From positions 101,470 through 165,469 of the forward strand of contig NZ_SCVH01000075.1 in the NCBI RefSeq assembly GCF_004296935.1: a DNA stretch of 64,000 nucleotides. Reading direction: 5' to 3'. Below are positions 35,637 through 47,124 of the stretch, one piece after another. This stretch comes from Reyranella sp. (GTDB lineage: Bacteria; Pseudomonadota; Alphaproteobacteria; Reyranellales; Reyranellaceae). The notes beneath the pieces were generated by a model. It did not search any database. It worked only from the letters and a program-made list of their open reading frames with translations, and was not told the DNA's origin. Numbering within the stretch: the first letter of the stretch is position 1; the number at the start of each line of letters is the position of its first letter. The translations under genes and the position numbers were made by a program.

Positions 35637-37361
35637 ATGCGGGACAGTGTCGATCGTCTGATTGCCGTGGGATGCTTCGGCATCGCTTGCGCCGTCGGGT
35701 TGGTCGGTGCCTTCGTCGGCCTGAAGGTCAGCAGCTTCTGGATAGATGAACTCTTCACCGCATGGATCGTCGAAATCGGCATCGGTTTCGACGAATTCGT
35801 CGCCCGCATCGTGACCGACGTACATCCGCCAGTTTACTACATGTTGGCCTTTCTCCACGCCCAGCTGTTCGGAGACGACGAAGTCGGCCTGCGCAGCCTC
35901 AGCGCCTCGTGCGCTGTCGCCGCCGTTCTGCTGTTCATTGTCGCGACGAAGTCCTACTTCAGCCTGGCTGCGCGGCTGTTCGGCGGCGCCATGGCAACGG
36001 GCTCATTCTTCTGGTTTTATCAGGCACAGAACGCGCGCGGCTATTCGCTGTCGTTCCTCATCGGCGTCGCCATGCTCACCGTCAGCCTGTCCATCCTGGC
36101 CAAGCGGTCGCGGCACGATGTGGGGATGGTCCGCGAACTGACCGGCCTGGCCGCGCTGATGCTGATCGGATCATTCGTGCACTTCTACCTGATGTACGAA
36201 TGCCTGGCCGTGCTGATCGTCCTCGGGTTCTTCTGCCCCCGCCAGCGAATCGTGCTGGCGGCACTCGCTGCCGTCCTGCTGATATCCATCGGGCTGTACG
36301 TGAAGGTCGTCATCGAGGTGTTCTCGCAGTATTCGACGACGACCAACTGGATTCACGGCGATCCTTCCTGGTACCTCGCCCAGTTGCACAGCGCGCTGAT
36401 CTACTCATTCACCAACAAGGCGTTGCTCGCGCTGGCAATCTGCGCCGGTGCGTTTGCCACGCAGTGGTTCCTCGTCGTGCGGCAGGCCCGGCTCGGACAG
36501 GCGGTGCTCCCTTCGCGGTCGACCTCGAGGTCTGCGCCGCCGTCCGGTGTTCTTGCTCTCGGCCGGTTTCCGTTCGATCCGGAGACCGCCCTGTTCGTTG
36601 GCGTGCCGGTCATCATCCTGGTCGGCGGCATCGCCAGCTCGCTCCTGATCGCTCCGAACTTTACGGACAGGAACCTGCTGGTTTGCGCGCCGTTTCTCTG
36701 GGGGTTCTGCGCCAAGCTCTATGACGCCGGCGTGCCCGACGCCGAGCGGCCGGTCCGGATGGCGGCAAACCTGCTGCTCTCGGCGGTCGTGCTGTGGACG
36801 GTCGTCACGATGACGGCCGGTCGTGCCCGGCCCTGGAACGAGCCGTTTCGCGAATCCGCCGAGTGGATCCGGACGTTCCCGGAATGTCGGGATCGGCCGG
36901 TTCCGGTCATCAACGCCCAGCCGCGCGCCTGGTTCAAGCCCGGCTATTCGGAGATCCTGTACGGCGACTTCTATGCAAGTTATCTGGCCGATTTCGCCCG
37001 TCCCCAGGTCGTCTTCAAGGAGGACATTCTCGCGCACAAGGTCTCCGACGAAATGAAGGAATACCTTCAATGGCGCATCGACGGAAACGGATGCCCGGTC
37101 CTGGCCTGGTCGATCCACCTCATCACCGAGGAAGAGTTTGCCGAGGCTGCTCGCGAACTGCTGAAGGCCGTTGACCGGCCGGACGCCGGCCGTGTCGTGC
37201 AGACAAAAATCCTCCGCGACGGTTTTCCCGGATATGTTCTCTATTCCGAAGGGTCAGGGGGAGGCGAGGGAGCCATGACCAGAGACCCCAGGGCGCCGCC
37301 TTCGCAGAGAAAGACCGGTCCGGCACCGTCACCCTCCCGGCGGGCCCCGGTTCCGAACTGA
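35637..37361 (+). CDS. Polytopic GT-C-type membrane glycosyltransferase-like protein
   Basis: A 574-residue integral membrane protein with about 10-12 hydrophobic helices. An early loop has VSSFWIDELFTAWIV and DVHPPVYYMLAFLH, the acidic-plus-HPP arrangement seen in GT39/PMT-like lipid-linked sugar transferases (catalytic Asp-Glu in the first large loop). The C-terminal third is soluble (about residues 400-540), with an Arg/Pro-rich disordered tail (RAPPSQRKTGPAPSPSRRAP). The sugar donor and acceptor are unknown. It is a single gene, downstream of tonB by 100 bases and convergent with secA. Confidence 0.7.
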   Translation: MRDSVDRLIAVGCFGIACAVGLVGAFVGLKVSSFWIDELFTAWIVEIGIGFDEFVARIVTDVHPPVYYMLAFLHAQLFGDDEVGLRSLSASCAVAAVLLFIVATKSYFSLAARLFGGAMATGSFFWFYQAQNARGYSLSFLIGVAMLTVSLSILAKRSRHDVGMVRELTGLAALMLIGSFVHFYLMYECLAVLIVLGFFCPRQRIVLAALAAVLLISIGLYVKVVIEVFSQYSTTTNWIHGDPSWYLAQLHSALIYSFTNKALLALAICAGAFATQWFLVVRQARLGQAVLPSRSTSRSAPPSGVLALGRFPFDPETALFVGVPVIILVGGIASSLLIAPNFTDRNLLVCAPFLWGFCAKLYDAGVPDAERPVRMAANLLLSAVVLWTVVTMTAGRARPWNEPFRESAEWIRTFPECRDRPVPVINAQPRAWFKPGYSEILYGDFYASYLADFARPQVVFKEDILAHKVSDEMKEYLQWRIDGNGCPVLAWSIHLITEEEFAEAARELLKAVDRPDAGRVVQTKILRDGFPGYVLYSEGSGGGEGAMTRDPRAPPSQRKTGPAPSPSRRAPVPN

Positions 37362-37416
37362 CCTGTTTGTGTTCGCCCTTCTGGAGCGACGTCGCGACGC
37401 GCTCTCGCCGGGGAAG

Positions 37417-40179
<2,763 letters not shown>

Positions 40180-40205
40180 GAAAACCTCGATATTCTAATG
40201 ACTTA

Positions 40206-40225
40206 GGCGGGCTCTTCGGCCCGCC
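40206..40225 (-). other. Hairpin in the secA 5' leader
   Basis: A perfect seven-base-pair stem GGCGGGC/GCCCGCC with a six-base loop lies 27 bases upstream of the secA ATG. It is close to the 5' end of the transcript predicted from the promoter at 40236-40264. There is no T-run, so it is more likely an mRNA-stability or translation-control element than a terminator. Confidence 0.5.
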
Positions 40226-40235
40226 GTTCTAGGCA

Positions 40236-40264
40236 GAGATAGAGAGCGTGCCCCCCAGTGTCAA
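40236..40264 (-). promoter_or_regulatory. secA promoter, sigma70-like
   Basis: Read on the minus strand, a perfect -35 TTGACA (40259-40264) is followed after exactly 17 bases by TATCTC (40236-40241). Transcription would begin near 40230, giving a leader of about 50 bases before the secA ATG at 40179. This is the best sigma70-type promoter I found in the window. Confidence 0.65.
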
Positions 40265-40465
40265 CGCACCGGGAGAGGGCCGCCGCCGTCGCGCGGCGGC
40301 GACGGTCTTGATGAACGATATTTAATCCATGCTCACGAAAAAGTGCCGCAATTGGCCCGCATCAACTGCCCTACTGCGGAGGCGGTGCTTGCTTGGCCTG
40401 AGTGGCCCTGTGTAAACGATGTGCGCTGCCTTCCATCCTCGAGACAGAAGTTTCCGGAGCCCGTC

Positions 40466-41488
40466 ATGAGCCACTACTTGCGCCCCCTGCGCCTTGCCGT
40501 CTTGTGTTGCGCAGCCGCCGCAATCGCGGGCCCCGCCCTCGCCCAGCCGCAGAACCCCGCACAGCCGCCGGCGCCGGCCGCCAAGCCGGCCACGCCCCCC
40601 GCGGCCCAGGCCCCCGCCGCTCAGAAGCCGGCCGCAAAGCCGCCGGCCCCGGCGGCGCCCAAGGATCCGATCATCGCCACGGTCAACGGCGTGCCGGTCC
40701 GGTTGTCGGAGCTCGAGGTCGCGCAACAGTCACTGCCGCCGCAGTATCGCAACATGCCGCTCCAGGCCGTCTTTCCGGCCCTGCTCGACCGCATCGTCGA
40801 CAGCAAGCTGGTCGTCCAGGAGGGCAAGAAGAGCAAGGTCACCGAGGATCCCGCCTACAAGAAGCGTCTGGCCTTCGTCGAGGAGCAGGTGCTGCAGGAT
40901 TTCTGGATCCAGCGCGAGATCGCCCGCAAGGTCACCGCCGACAAGCTGCGCCAGCGCTACGAGGAACGGCTGAAGTCGCTCCCGTCCGAAGAAGAGGTGC
41001 ACGCGCGGCATATCCTGGTGGCGACGGAGGATGAGGCCAAGGCGTTGATTGCCGAGATCAAGAAGGGCACGGCTTTCGACAAGCTGGCCAAGGAAAAGTC
41101 GACCGACAAGGCGTCGGGTGCCGAAGGCGGCGACCTAGGCTGGTTCAAGAAGAGCGACATGGTGAAGGAATTCGCCGACGCCGCCTTCGACCTCAAGAAG
41201 GGTGCGCTGACCGAAACGCCGATCAAGACCCAGTTCGGCTACCACGTCATCCAGGTCGAGGATCGCCGCAAGGCGCCGCCGCCGGCCTACGAGGAGCTGG
41301 CCGAGCAGCTGCGCGAGGAAATGGCCCGCGAGGCGGTGACGGCCGAACTCGACCTGCTGCGCTCGCGCGCCAAGATCGAGAAGTTCAACATCGACGGCAG
41401 CAAGCCCGAGCCCGCCGCGGTCAAGCCGGCAACGCCCGCCCGGCCGCCGGCGGCGGCCCCGGCGACGCCTCCCGGCGCCACCAAGTAG
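40466..41488 (+). CDS. Periplasmic parvulin-type peptidyl-prolyl isomerase (SurA/PrsA-like)
   Basis: A 340-residue exported chaperone. The signal MSHYLRPLRLAVLCCAAAAI is cleaved near ALAQ, then comes a Pro/Ala/Gln-rich linker (about residues 28-65). A SurA-like N-domain follows (IATVNGVPVRLSELEVAQQSLPP). The rotamase domain (about 175-270) shows VHARHILVATEDEAKALIAEI, GAEGGDLGWFKKSDMVKEF and TQFGYHVIQVEDRR. Ends with a Pro/Ala tail. It would help outer-membrane or periplasmic protein folding, which fits its divergence from secA. ATG 40466 follows a GGAG. Confidence 0.92.
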   Translation: MSHYLRPLRLAVLCCAAAAIAGPALAQPQNPAQPPAPAAKPATPPAAQAPAAQKPAAKPPAPAAPKDPIIATVNGVPVRLSELEVAQQSLPPQYRNMPLQAVFPALLDRIVDSKLVVQEGKKSKVTEDPAYKKRLAFVEEQVLQDFWIQREIARKVTADKLRQRYEERLKSLPSEEEVHARHILVATEDEAKALIAEIKKGTAFDKLAKEKSTDKASGAEGGDLGWFKKSDMVKEFADAAFDLKKGALTETPIKTQFGYHVIQVEDRRKAPPPAYEELAEQLREEMAREAVTAELDLLRSRAKIEKFNIDGSKPEPAAVKPATPARPPAAAPATPPGATK

Positions 41489-41536
41489 AATTCACGTTTT
41501 CCGGCGTTTCTGGTGTAGTCTCCCCCCGTTCGGATG

Positions 41537-41555
41537 GGCCGGGATAAGCCCGGCC
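41537..41555 (+). other. Hairpin in the argJ leader
   Basis: A perfect inverted repeat GGCCGGG ATAAG CCCGGCC lies 17 bases before the argJ start codon, with the ribosome site AAGGGGAG just downstream. There is no T-run. A comparable GGATAAGCC hairpin precedes ispG (57186-57204). Confidence 0.45.
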
Positions 41556-41572
41556 TCCGAAAGGGGAGTCCT

Positions 41573-42811
41573 ATGGCTGTTCCGCACGCCCTATCGCCGC
41601 TCGCGCCCAAGACGACGCCGACGCTGCCACGCATCGCCGGCGTCAAGCTCGGGGCCGCGCGATCCGGCGTGCGCTACAAGGACCGCGACGACGTCTTCCT
41701 GGCGCTGGTGCCGGCTGGCGCCACCATCGCCGGCGTCCTCACCCGGTCTAAGACCTGCTCGGCGCCGGTCGACTGGTGCCGCAAGAATCTGGCGCGCGGC
41801 AAGGTGCGCGCCATCGTGGTCAATGCCGGAAACGCCAATGCCTTCACCGGCAAGGCCGGCGACAAGGCCGTCGAGGAGAGCACCCGCGCCATCGCCCAGG
41901 CGCTTGGCTGTCCGCGCAACGAGGTCTTCATGGCCTCGACCGGCGTGATCGGCCAGCCGCTCGACTGGGAGAAGATCGTGGCCGTCGTGCCGCCGCTCAT
42001 CAAATCGGCGCGGGAGGACGGCTGGGCCGCCGCCGCCGCCGCCATGATGACGACCGACACCTTTCCCAAGCTCGCCACCCGCCAGGCCAAGATCGGCGAG
42101 AAGGCGGTTTCCATCAACGGCTTCCTCAAGGGCTCGGGCATGATCGCGCCCGACATGGCGACCATGCTGGCCTTCGTCTTCACCGACGCCAAGGTGCCGG
42201 CCGGCGTCCTGCAGAAGCTGCTGGCCGATGCCGCCGACAAGTCGCTGAACTGCGTGACCGTGGACGGCGACACCTCGACCAGCGACACGCTGCTGCTGGT
42301 CGCCACCGGGGCCGCCCGCCATGCGCCGATCGAGGAGGCCGACGATCCCGTCCTGGTCGACTTCAAGCGGGCGCTGGACGAGGTCCTGATCGAACTGGCG
42401 CAGCTCCTTGCCCGCGACGGCGAAGGCGCCACCAAATTCGTCACCATCAATGTCGGCGGCGCCTCGTCCAATGGCGCCGCGCGCAAGATCGGCCTGGCCG
42501 TCGCCAATTCGCCGCTGGTCAAGACCGCCATTGCCGGCGAGGACGCCAACTGGGGCCGCATCGTCATGGCGGTCGGCAAGTCGGGCGAGCGCGCCGACCG
42601 CGACAAGCTCCGCATCTCGATCGGGGGCGTGCGCATCACCGACGCTGGCCAGGTCGTGCCGAACTACGACGAGACGCCGGTCACCAAGCACATCAAGGGC
42701 ACCGATATCGTGATCGACATCGACCTCGGCATCGGCCGCGGCCGCGCCACCGTGTGGACCTGCGACCTGACACACGGCTACATCGACATCAACGGCAGCT
42801 ACCGCTCTTGA
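41573..42811 (+). CDS. argJ: Bifunctional glutamate N-acetyltransferase / amino-acid acetyltransferase
   Basis: A 412-residue ArgJ. It transfers acetyl from N-acetylornithine to glutamate (the recycling route of arginine synthesis) and may also use acetyl-CoA. The self-cleavage site is in GMIAPDMATMLAF, the Ala-Thr197 bond that makes the N-terminal nucleophile of the beta chain. Further family segments are NAGNANAFTGKAG, MASTGVIG, VDGDTSTSDT and GEDANWGRIVMAVGKSG. Ribosome site AAGGGGAG is strong. Its stop overlaps the TTG start of mutT (TTGA). Confidence 0.96.
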   Translation: MAVPHALSPLAPKTTPTLPRIAGVKLGAARSGVRYKDRDDVFLALVPAGATIAGVLTRSKTCSAPVDWCRKNLARGKVRAIVVNAGNANAFTGKAGDKAVEESTRAIAQALGCPRNEVFMASTGVIGQPLDWEKIVAVVPPLIKSAREDGWAAAAAAMMTTDTFPKLATRQAKIGEKAVSINGFLKGSGMIAPDMATMLAFVFTDAKVPAGVLQKLLADAADKSLNCVTVDGDTSTSDTLLLVATGAARHAPIEEADDPVLVDFKRALDEVLIELAQLLARDGEGATKFVTINVGGASSNGAARKIGLAVANSPLVKTAIAGEDANWGRIVMAVGKSGERADRDKLRISIGGVRITDAGQVVPNYDETPVTKHIKGTDIVIDIDLGIGRGRATVWTCDLTHGYIDINGSYRS

Positions 42812-43260
42812 GCGGCTCCTTCGATGAGGAATGTCCGGGCGGCCCGCCGCCGCTGGGCTCGCGGCCGCTTGTGCTGGTCGCGGCCGTGGCCCTGGTCGAT
42901 CCGGACGGCCGCATCCTGATCGCTCAACGTCCGGCGGGAAAATCGATGGCCGGCCTCTGGGAGTTTCCCGGCGGCAAGGTCGATCCTGGCGAGACACCCG
43001 AGCAGGCGCTGGTGCGCGAGCTGCACGAGGAACTCGGCATCGAGACCGCCACGAGCTGTCTCGCGCCCATCGCCTTCGCCAGCCACGGCTACGACAAATT
43101 CCACCTGCTGATGCCGGTCTTCGTCTGCCGCAAGTGGAACGGCGTGCCGCAACCGCGCGAAGGCCAGGCGCTGAAATGGGTACCGCCCGTCGAGCTCTCG
43201 AGATATCCGATGCCGCCCGCCGACCTGCCGCTGGTGGGCCTGTTAAGGGATCTTCTCTAG
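42808..43260 (+). CDS. mutT: Nudix hydrolase MutT (8-oxo-dGTP diphosphatase)
   Basis: A 150-residue Nudix protein with the full box GGKVDPGETPEQALVRELHEELGI (G-x5-E-x7-REU-x-EE-x-GU). The MutT-like preamble LVAAVALVDPDGRILIAQRP and the C-terminal PPVELSRYPMPPADLPLV are also seen. It is predicted to clear 8-oxo-dGTP from the nucleotide pool. The TTG start overlaps argJ by four bases. The argJ-mutT pairing behind secA is usual in alphaproteobacteria. The extra acidic N-terminal segment SFDEECPGGPPPLG is slightly longer than in E. coli MutT. Confidence 0.92.
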   Translation: MSGSFDEECPGGPPPLGSRPLVLVAAVALVDPDGRILIAQRPAGKSMAGLWEFPGGKVDPGETPEQALVRELHEELGIETATSCLAPIAFASHGYDKFHLLMPVFVCRKWNGVPQPREGQALKWVPPVELSRYPMPPADLPLVGLLRDLL

Positions 43261-43277
43261 CTGGAGCATGATGAGAG

Positions 43278-44096
43278 TTACGTCGTGGCGGGGAGCGCCG
43301 CACCTTCGCGCCAGCCGAGCAGGGTGCGGAAGATGACGGCCTGGAGCGTGGCGGCGACGGCGGCGCCGGCATAGGACACCAGCAGCGCCACCGTCCAGGT
43401 GACGACGACGGCGGCTTCCTGGGCGCCCAGCGCGCCGCGCATGAGCCCGAGTGTGACCAAGGTGGCCAGGGCGGTGGCGATGGCGCTCACGAAGAAGGTC
43501 AGGAACAGGGTGCCGATGATGGTCCAGCCGTTGCCGCGGCCGTAGGCCCAGGACTGGCGCGGCGAGAACGGCACATCGACCGCCGTGGCGGCGAGCCCAT
43601 AGCTCACGCGGAGAGCCAGCAGCACCGACACCATGAAGCCGGCGCCCAGCGGTGCCGCCAGTGCCTGGCGCTGGGCGAGGGCGGGATCGATCGGCGCCCC
43701 CGGCGTCGTCAGCTGCCCGTAGTCCATCGTGCCCATCGTCAGGACGAAGGCCGCGATCAGCACGAAGGTGATGCCGCCGATCTTGAGCAGGTGGACGAGG
43801 TACGCCGTTTCGCGCGGCGTCCAGCCGAGGCCCGGCAGGCGCTCGACGCGATTCGGCCCCAGCAGCACGAGGCGCTGCCAGCCGACCATGAACATCACCG
43901 TTGGCACGACATCGAGCGCCTTCTCCACCAGCACGGCCACCATCGACTCCTGGCTGAGCGCGCTGCCCAGGAGGCGGATGGCGAGCGAGACGATCCAAGG
44001 GATCGTCACGAGATGGAAGAAGAGGCGGATATTGGCGAAGAAGAAGCCGAAGCTTTCCGCCAGCAGGGCGCTGAACGACAGTTTGACCACAGGCAC
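43278..44096 (-). CDS. Uncharacterised polytopic inner-membrane protein
   Basis: A 272-residue hydrophobic protein with about six membrane segments. It starts with a GTG (VPVVKLSFSALLAESFGFFFANIRLFFHLVTIP). The aromatic first helix followed by SQES and a later MVGWQRLVLLG segment resembles DUF-type alphaproteobacterial membrane proteins that I cannot name. No catalytic or ion-binding motif is evident. It begins only three bases after the preceding methyltransferase gene ends on the same strand, suggesting an operon. Confidence 0.6.
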   Translation of the reverse strand: MPVVKLSFSALLAESFGFFFANIRLFFHLVTIPWIVSLAIRLLGSALSQESMVAVLVEKALDVVPTVMFMVGWQRLVLLGPNRVERLPGLGWTPRETAYLVHLLKIGGITFVLIAAFVLTMGTMDYGQLTTPGAPIDPALAQRQALAAPLGAGFMVSVLLALRVSYGLAATAVDVPFSPRQSWAYGRGNGWTIIGTLFLTFFVSAIATALATLVTLGLMRGALGAQEAAVVVTWTVALLVSYAGAAVAATLQAVIFRTLLGWREGAALPATT

Positions 44097-44099
44097 GAT

Positions 44100-45014
44100 C
44101 TAGCTCCGCTCCACTTTTTCGCCGGCACTGTGTTCGGCGGTGCCGAGCGCCTCGGACAATCTCAGGGCTGCACTTCCCGGCTTCAGCGGCTTGGGCTGCG
44201 AGGCATGCGGCGCCCAGCCGTGCAGGAACAGCACCTCGAAACTCGCCATCACCCGGCCGGACGGCCCGGCAAAGCGCTCGCCGTAGATTTCCGCCGCCCG
44301 CAGCAGCGTGGCGCGTCGCCCCATGCCGCGGCGGCGCTCGAGAACGAGATTGCCCTCGCCCATGGCGCCGAGGTCGCGCATCAGCGCCAGCGCGCTTTCA
44401 TATTCCACCTCGATCGTCTCGCCGTCGGCCACCGGCAGGGCGAAGCCCGCCCGCTGCAGCAGCCCGGCCGCGTCGCGCAGGTCGGCGAACGGCGACACCC
44501 GCGGGCTGAGGCCACCCTCGATCTCGCTCTCCGCTGCCGCCAGCGCCTGGCGCAGTTGCCACAGCGTGCCGCCGCCCAGCATGGCGCCCAGGAACAATCC
44601 GTCGGGCTTCAGGATGCGGCAGATCTGGATCAGCGTGCCGGGAAGGTCGTTGACCCAGTGCAGCGCCATGGCGCTCATCACCAGGTCGAAGCTGGTGGCG
44701 GCGAAGGGCAAGGCCTCCTCGTCGGCCACCACGGCCGGGCCGGCGGCCCGCCGGGCGAAGGTCTCGCCGAGATCGCTGCGCACGAGTTGCCCGACGGCGG
44801 ATCGTTCACCTAGCGCCGTCGCGATCTCGTCGCCGTGACAGCCGAGGTCGAGCGCCAACGCGAAGCCCCGGCGCACGTCGTCCAGCCGCTCGACGAGGCG
44901 CTCGGCGATCTCGCGCTTGAGGAAGGCCTGGCTCGTCCAGCCGCGTGCCGCGCGGTCGCGCCGCCGGCGCAGCACGGTGCGGTCGAAGACCAGGAGGGGG
45001 TCGGGAACTGCCAC
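44100..45014 (-). CDS. Class I SAM-dependent methyltransferase (NDUFAF5/BioC-like)
   Basis: A 304-residue methyltransferase. The start VAVPDPLLVFDRTVLRRRRDRAA is characteristic of the NDUFAF5-like group. Motif I is ALALDLGCHGDEIA, the acidic loop VVADEEALPFAATSFDLVMSAMALHWVNDLPG follows, and then LKPDGLFLGAMLGG. Mitochondrial NDUFAF5 hydroxylates an arginine in complex I subunit NDUFS7; bacterial homologues are annotated as malonyl-ACP methyltransferase-like. Its role here is uncertain. The GTG at 45014 is taken as the start; upstream is the palindromic repeat at 45067-45140. Confidence 0.82.
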   Translation of the reverse strand: MAVPDPLLVFDRTVLRRRRDRAARGWTSQAFLKREIAERLVERLDDVRRGFALALDLGCHGDEIATALGERSAVGQLVRSDLGETFARRAAGPAVVADEEALPFAATSFDLVMSAMALHWVNDLPGTLIQICRILKPDGLFLGAMLGGGTLWQLRQALAAAESEIEGGLSPRVSPFADLRDAAGLLQRAGFALPVADGETIEVEYESALALMRDLGAMGEGNLVLERRRGMGRRATLLRAAEIYGERFAGPSGRVMASFEVLFLHGWAPHASQPKPLKPGSAALRLSEALGTAEHSAGEKVERS

Positions 45015-45066
45015 GGCCCGTATGTAAGGCGAAAGTGCCGCCGCCGGTAGGGGATGGTGCCCCCGA

Positions 45067-45140
45067 AGGTCCCTCGCCTTCGGCTCGAGATGACACCATT
45101 GCCTTGGCAATATTGTCATCCCGAGCGCAGCGAGGGATCT
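45067..45140. repeat. Palindromic intergenic repeat (dispersed element)
   Basis: A roughly 74-base imperfect palindrome centred at 45104/45105. Its core ATTGCC TT GGCAAT is flanked by inverted arms: GCTCGAGATGAC on the left against GTCATCCCGAGC on the right, and TCCCTCGC against GCGAGGGA further out. The right arm recurs at 47125-47151. It sits between the divergent methyltransferase and comF genes and would fold into a long hairpin in either transcript. It has the look of a REP/MITE-like element. Confidence 0.6.
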
Positions 45141-45184
45141 TTCCCTGCCATTCTGTCGGCGCATTTGGCCGGCCCAATCCGCCC

Positions 45185-45949
45185 ATGCTGTCCTCGGCCC
45201 TGAGTGTCTGCGCCAGCGCCGGCCGGCTGATGCTCGATGCCGTGCTGCCGCCGCTCTGTCTCGGCTGTGCCGAAATCGTCGAGGCGCCGGGCGCGCTCTG
45301 TGCCGGCTGCTGGCAGGGTTTCGCATTCATTTCATCGCCCCAGTGCGCGTGCTGCGGCGATCCCTTCGCCGAGCATCTCGGCGACGAGGCGCTCTGCGCC
45401 GGCTGCCTCGCCCGGCGGCCGCGCTTTCGCCGGGCCCGCGCGGCGCTGGCCTATGACACCCAGAGCCGCCGGCTGGTGTTGCCGTTCAAGCATGGCGACC
45501 GTACCGATATCGCCCGGGCCTGCGGCGGCTGGATGGCGCGGGCCGGCGCCGAGCTTCTGGCCGAGGCCGACCTGATCGCGCCCGTGCCGCTTCATTGGCG
45601 GCGCCTGCTGACCCGCCGCTACAACCAGGCGCTGCTGCTGGCGCGGGCTCTCGTCCGGGCGGCGCCACCGGGCGTCGAGCATCGCCTGGCCCCGGATTTG
45701 CTGCGCCGGTGCCGATGGACGGGCTCGCAGGCCGGCCTCAAGGCCGGGGAGCGGCGGCGCAATGTCCGCGAGGCCTTCGACATCCATCCGCGCTGGGCGG
45801 CGGGGCTCGCGGGCAAGACCGTGGTGCTGGTCGACGATGTGCTGACCACCGGCGCCACGGCCGAGGCCTGTGCCCGGGTTCTGCAGCGCGGCGGCGCCCG
45901 CCACGTCGATGTGCTGACGCTGGCGCGGGTTGTCCGGCCGACGGTATAG
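45185..45949 (+). CDS. ComF-family phosphoribosyltransferase-like protein
   Basis: A 254-residue protein with an N-terminal zinc-ribbon-like part (PPLCLGCAEIVEAPGALCAGCW, CACCGDPF, LCAGCLAR). A PRTase-like domain then has the PRPP-binding signature VVLVDDVLTTGATAEAC. Other family pieces are LPFKHGDRTDIAR, IAPVPLHWRRLLTRRYNQALLLARAL and RRNVREAFDI. ComF/GntX-like proteins act in competence-type DNA handling in some bacteria; the role in this lineage is not established. It precedes grxC by 19 bases. Confidence 0.9.
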   Translation: MLSSALSVCASAGRLMLDAVLPPLCLGCAEIVEAPGALCAGCWQGFAFISSPQCACCGDPFAEHLGDEALCAGCLARRPRFRRARAALAYDTQSRRLVLPFKHGDRTDIARACGGWMARAGAELLAEADLIAPVPLHWRRLLTRRYNQALLLARALVRAAPPGVEHRLAPDLLRRCRWTGSQAGLKAGERRRNVREAFDIHPRWAAGLAGKTVVLVDDVLTTGATAEACARVLQRGGARHVDVLTLARVVRPTV

Positions 45950-45968
45950 TCAGAGCAAGGAGACCACG

Positions 45969-46229
45969 ATGGCCAGGATCGAAATCTACACCACGCCATT
46001 CTGCGGCTACTGCGCCCGCGCCAAGGGGCTGCTCGACGACAAGGGCGCCGCGTACGAAGAGACGGACGTCATGATGGACGACAAGAAGCGCACGGAAATG
46101 CGCGAGCGCGCCAAGCGCACGACCGTTCCGCAGATCTTCATCAACGGCCAGCATATCGGCGGCTCCGACGAACTCGCGGCGCTCGAGCGGGCGGGCAAGC
46201 TCGACGCCTTGCTCGCCCAGCCGGGCTGA
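45969..46229 (+). CDS. grxC: Glutaredoxin 3 (GrxC type)
   Basis: An 86-residue dithiol glutaredoxin with the active site Cys12-Gly-Tyr-Cys15 and the GSH-binding elements TTVPQIFINGQHIGGSDEL (cis-proline and GG-S-D). It reduces disulfides and mixed disulfides using glutathione. The CGYC site differs from the common CPYC but keeps both cysteines. Ribosome site AAGGAG lies six to seven bases before the ATG. It lies between comF and the nitrilase gene, the standard order in alphaproteobacteria. Confidence 0.95.
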   Translation: MARIEIYTTPFCGYCARAKGLLDDKGAAYEETDVMMDDKKRTEMRERAKRTTVPQIFINGQHIGGSDELAALERAGKLDALLAQPG

Positions 46230-46242
46230 GGAGGGCCATCCG

Positions 46243-47112
46243 ATGGCGACTACGTTCAAGGCCGGTCTGATCCAGACCAACGTCAGCAACGAGATGGCCG
46301 AGAACGTGGCCTTCGTGCAGGAGCAGGCGCGGCTCGCCCGCGACGCCGGCGCCGATTTCATCATGACGCCGGAGAACACCGGACTGATCGGCGCCAACCG
46401 CACCGAGACGCTGGAGAAGGCGCAGACGGAAGAGAGCCACGGCATGCTGGCGGCCTGCCGCGCGGCGGCGCGCGAGACGGGCGTCTGGTTCCTGCTGGGC
46501 GGCATCCATGTCCGGGTCCCGGGTGAGGAGCAGATCCGCAACCGCTCCTACCTGATCGATTCCGCGGGCGGCATCGTGGCGAGCTACGACAAGATCCATA
46601 TGTTCGATGTCCGCCTGGCTGGTGGTGAGAATTATTTCGAGTCGGCGACCTTCAAGCCGGGCGACCGTGCGGTGCTGGCCGAGACGCCGTGGGGCGTGCT
46701 CGGCATGACCATCTGCTACGACCTGCGTTTTCCCTATCTCTATCGCGAGCTGGCGCACGCCGGCGCCACGATGCTGGCGATTCCCTCGTCCTTCACCGTG
46801 CCGACGGGCCAGGCGCACTGGCACACGATCCTGAGGTCGCGCGCCATCGAAACCGGCTGCTTCGTCTTTGCGCCTGCGCAGGTAGGCACGCACAAGGGTT
46901 CGGGCCGCAAGACCTACGGTCATTCCATCGCCATCGCCCCGTGGGGCGAGGTGCTGGCGGATGCCGGCGGCGAGAAGGCAGGCTTTGTGATTGCCGAGGT
47001 CGATCTCGCCAAGGTCGAGGAGGCACGCAGGATGGTGCCGTCGCTGCAGCACGACCGGAAATACGCGGCGCCCGTGCTGCACAAGGCGGCGGTGGCGAAG
47101 GCGGCGGAGTGA
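46243..47112 (+). CDS. Carbon-nitrogen hydrolase (Nit/omega-amidase family)
   Basis: A 289-residue nitrilase-superfamily enzyme with the Glu-Lys-Cys triad Glu44 (MTPENTG), Lys117 (YDKIHMFDV) and Cys158 (TICYDLRFPYLYREL). The IHMFDV and PTGQAHWHTILRSRAIE signatures place it in the Nit1/deaminated-glutathione amidase branch. That role would repair deaminated glutathione and fits the adjacent glutaredoxin, though it is inferred. It starts 13 bases after grxC, so it is likely co-transcribed with comF and grxC. Confidence 0.92.
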   Translation: MATTFKAGLIQTNVSNEMAENVAFVQEQARLARDAGADFIMTPENTGLIGANRTETLEKAQTEESHGMLAACRAAARETGVWFLLGGIHVRVPGEEQIRNRSYLIDSAGGIVASYDKIHMFDVRLAGGENYFESATFKPGDRAVLAETPWGVLGMTICYDLRFPYLYRELAHAGATMLAIPSSFTVPTGQAHWHTILRSRAIETGCFVFAPAQVGTHKGSGRKTYGHSIAIAPWGEVLADAGGEKAGFVIAEVDLAKVEEARRMVPSLQHDRKYAAPVLHKAAVAKAAE

Positions 47113-47124
47113 CGGCCCTTGGCC

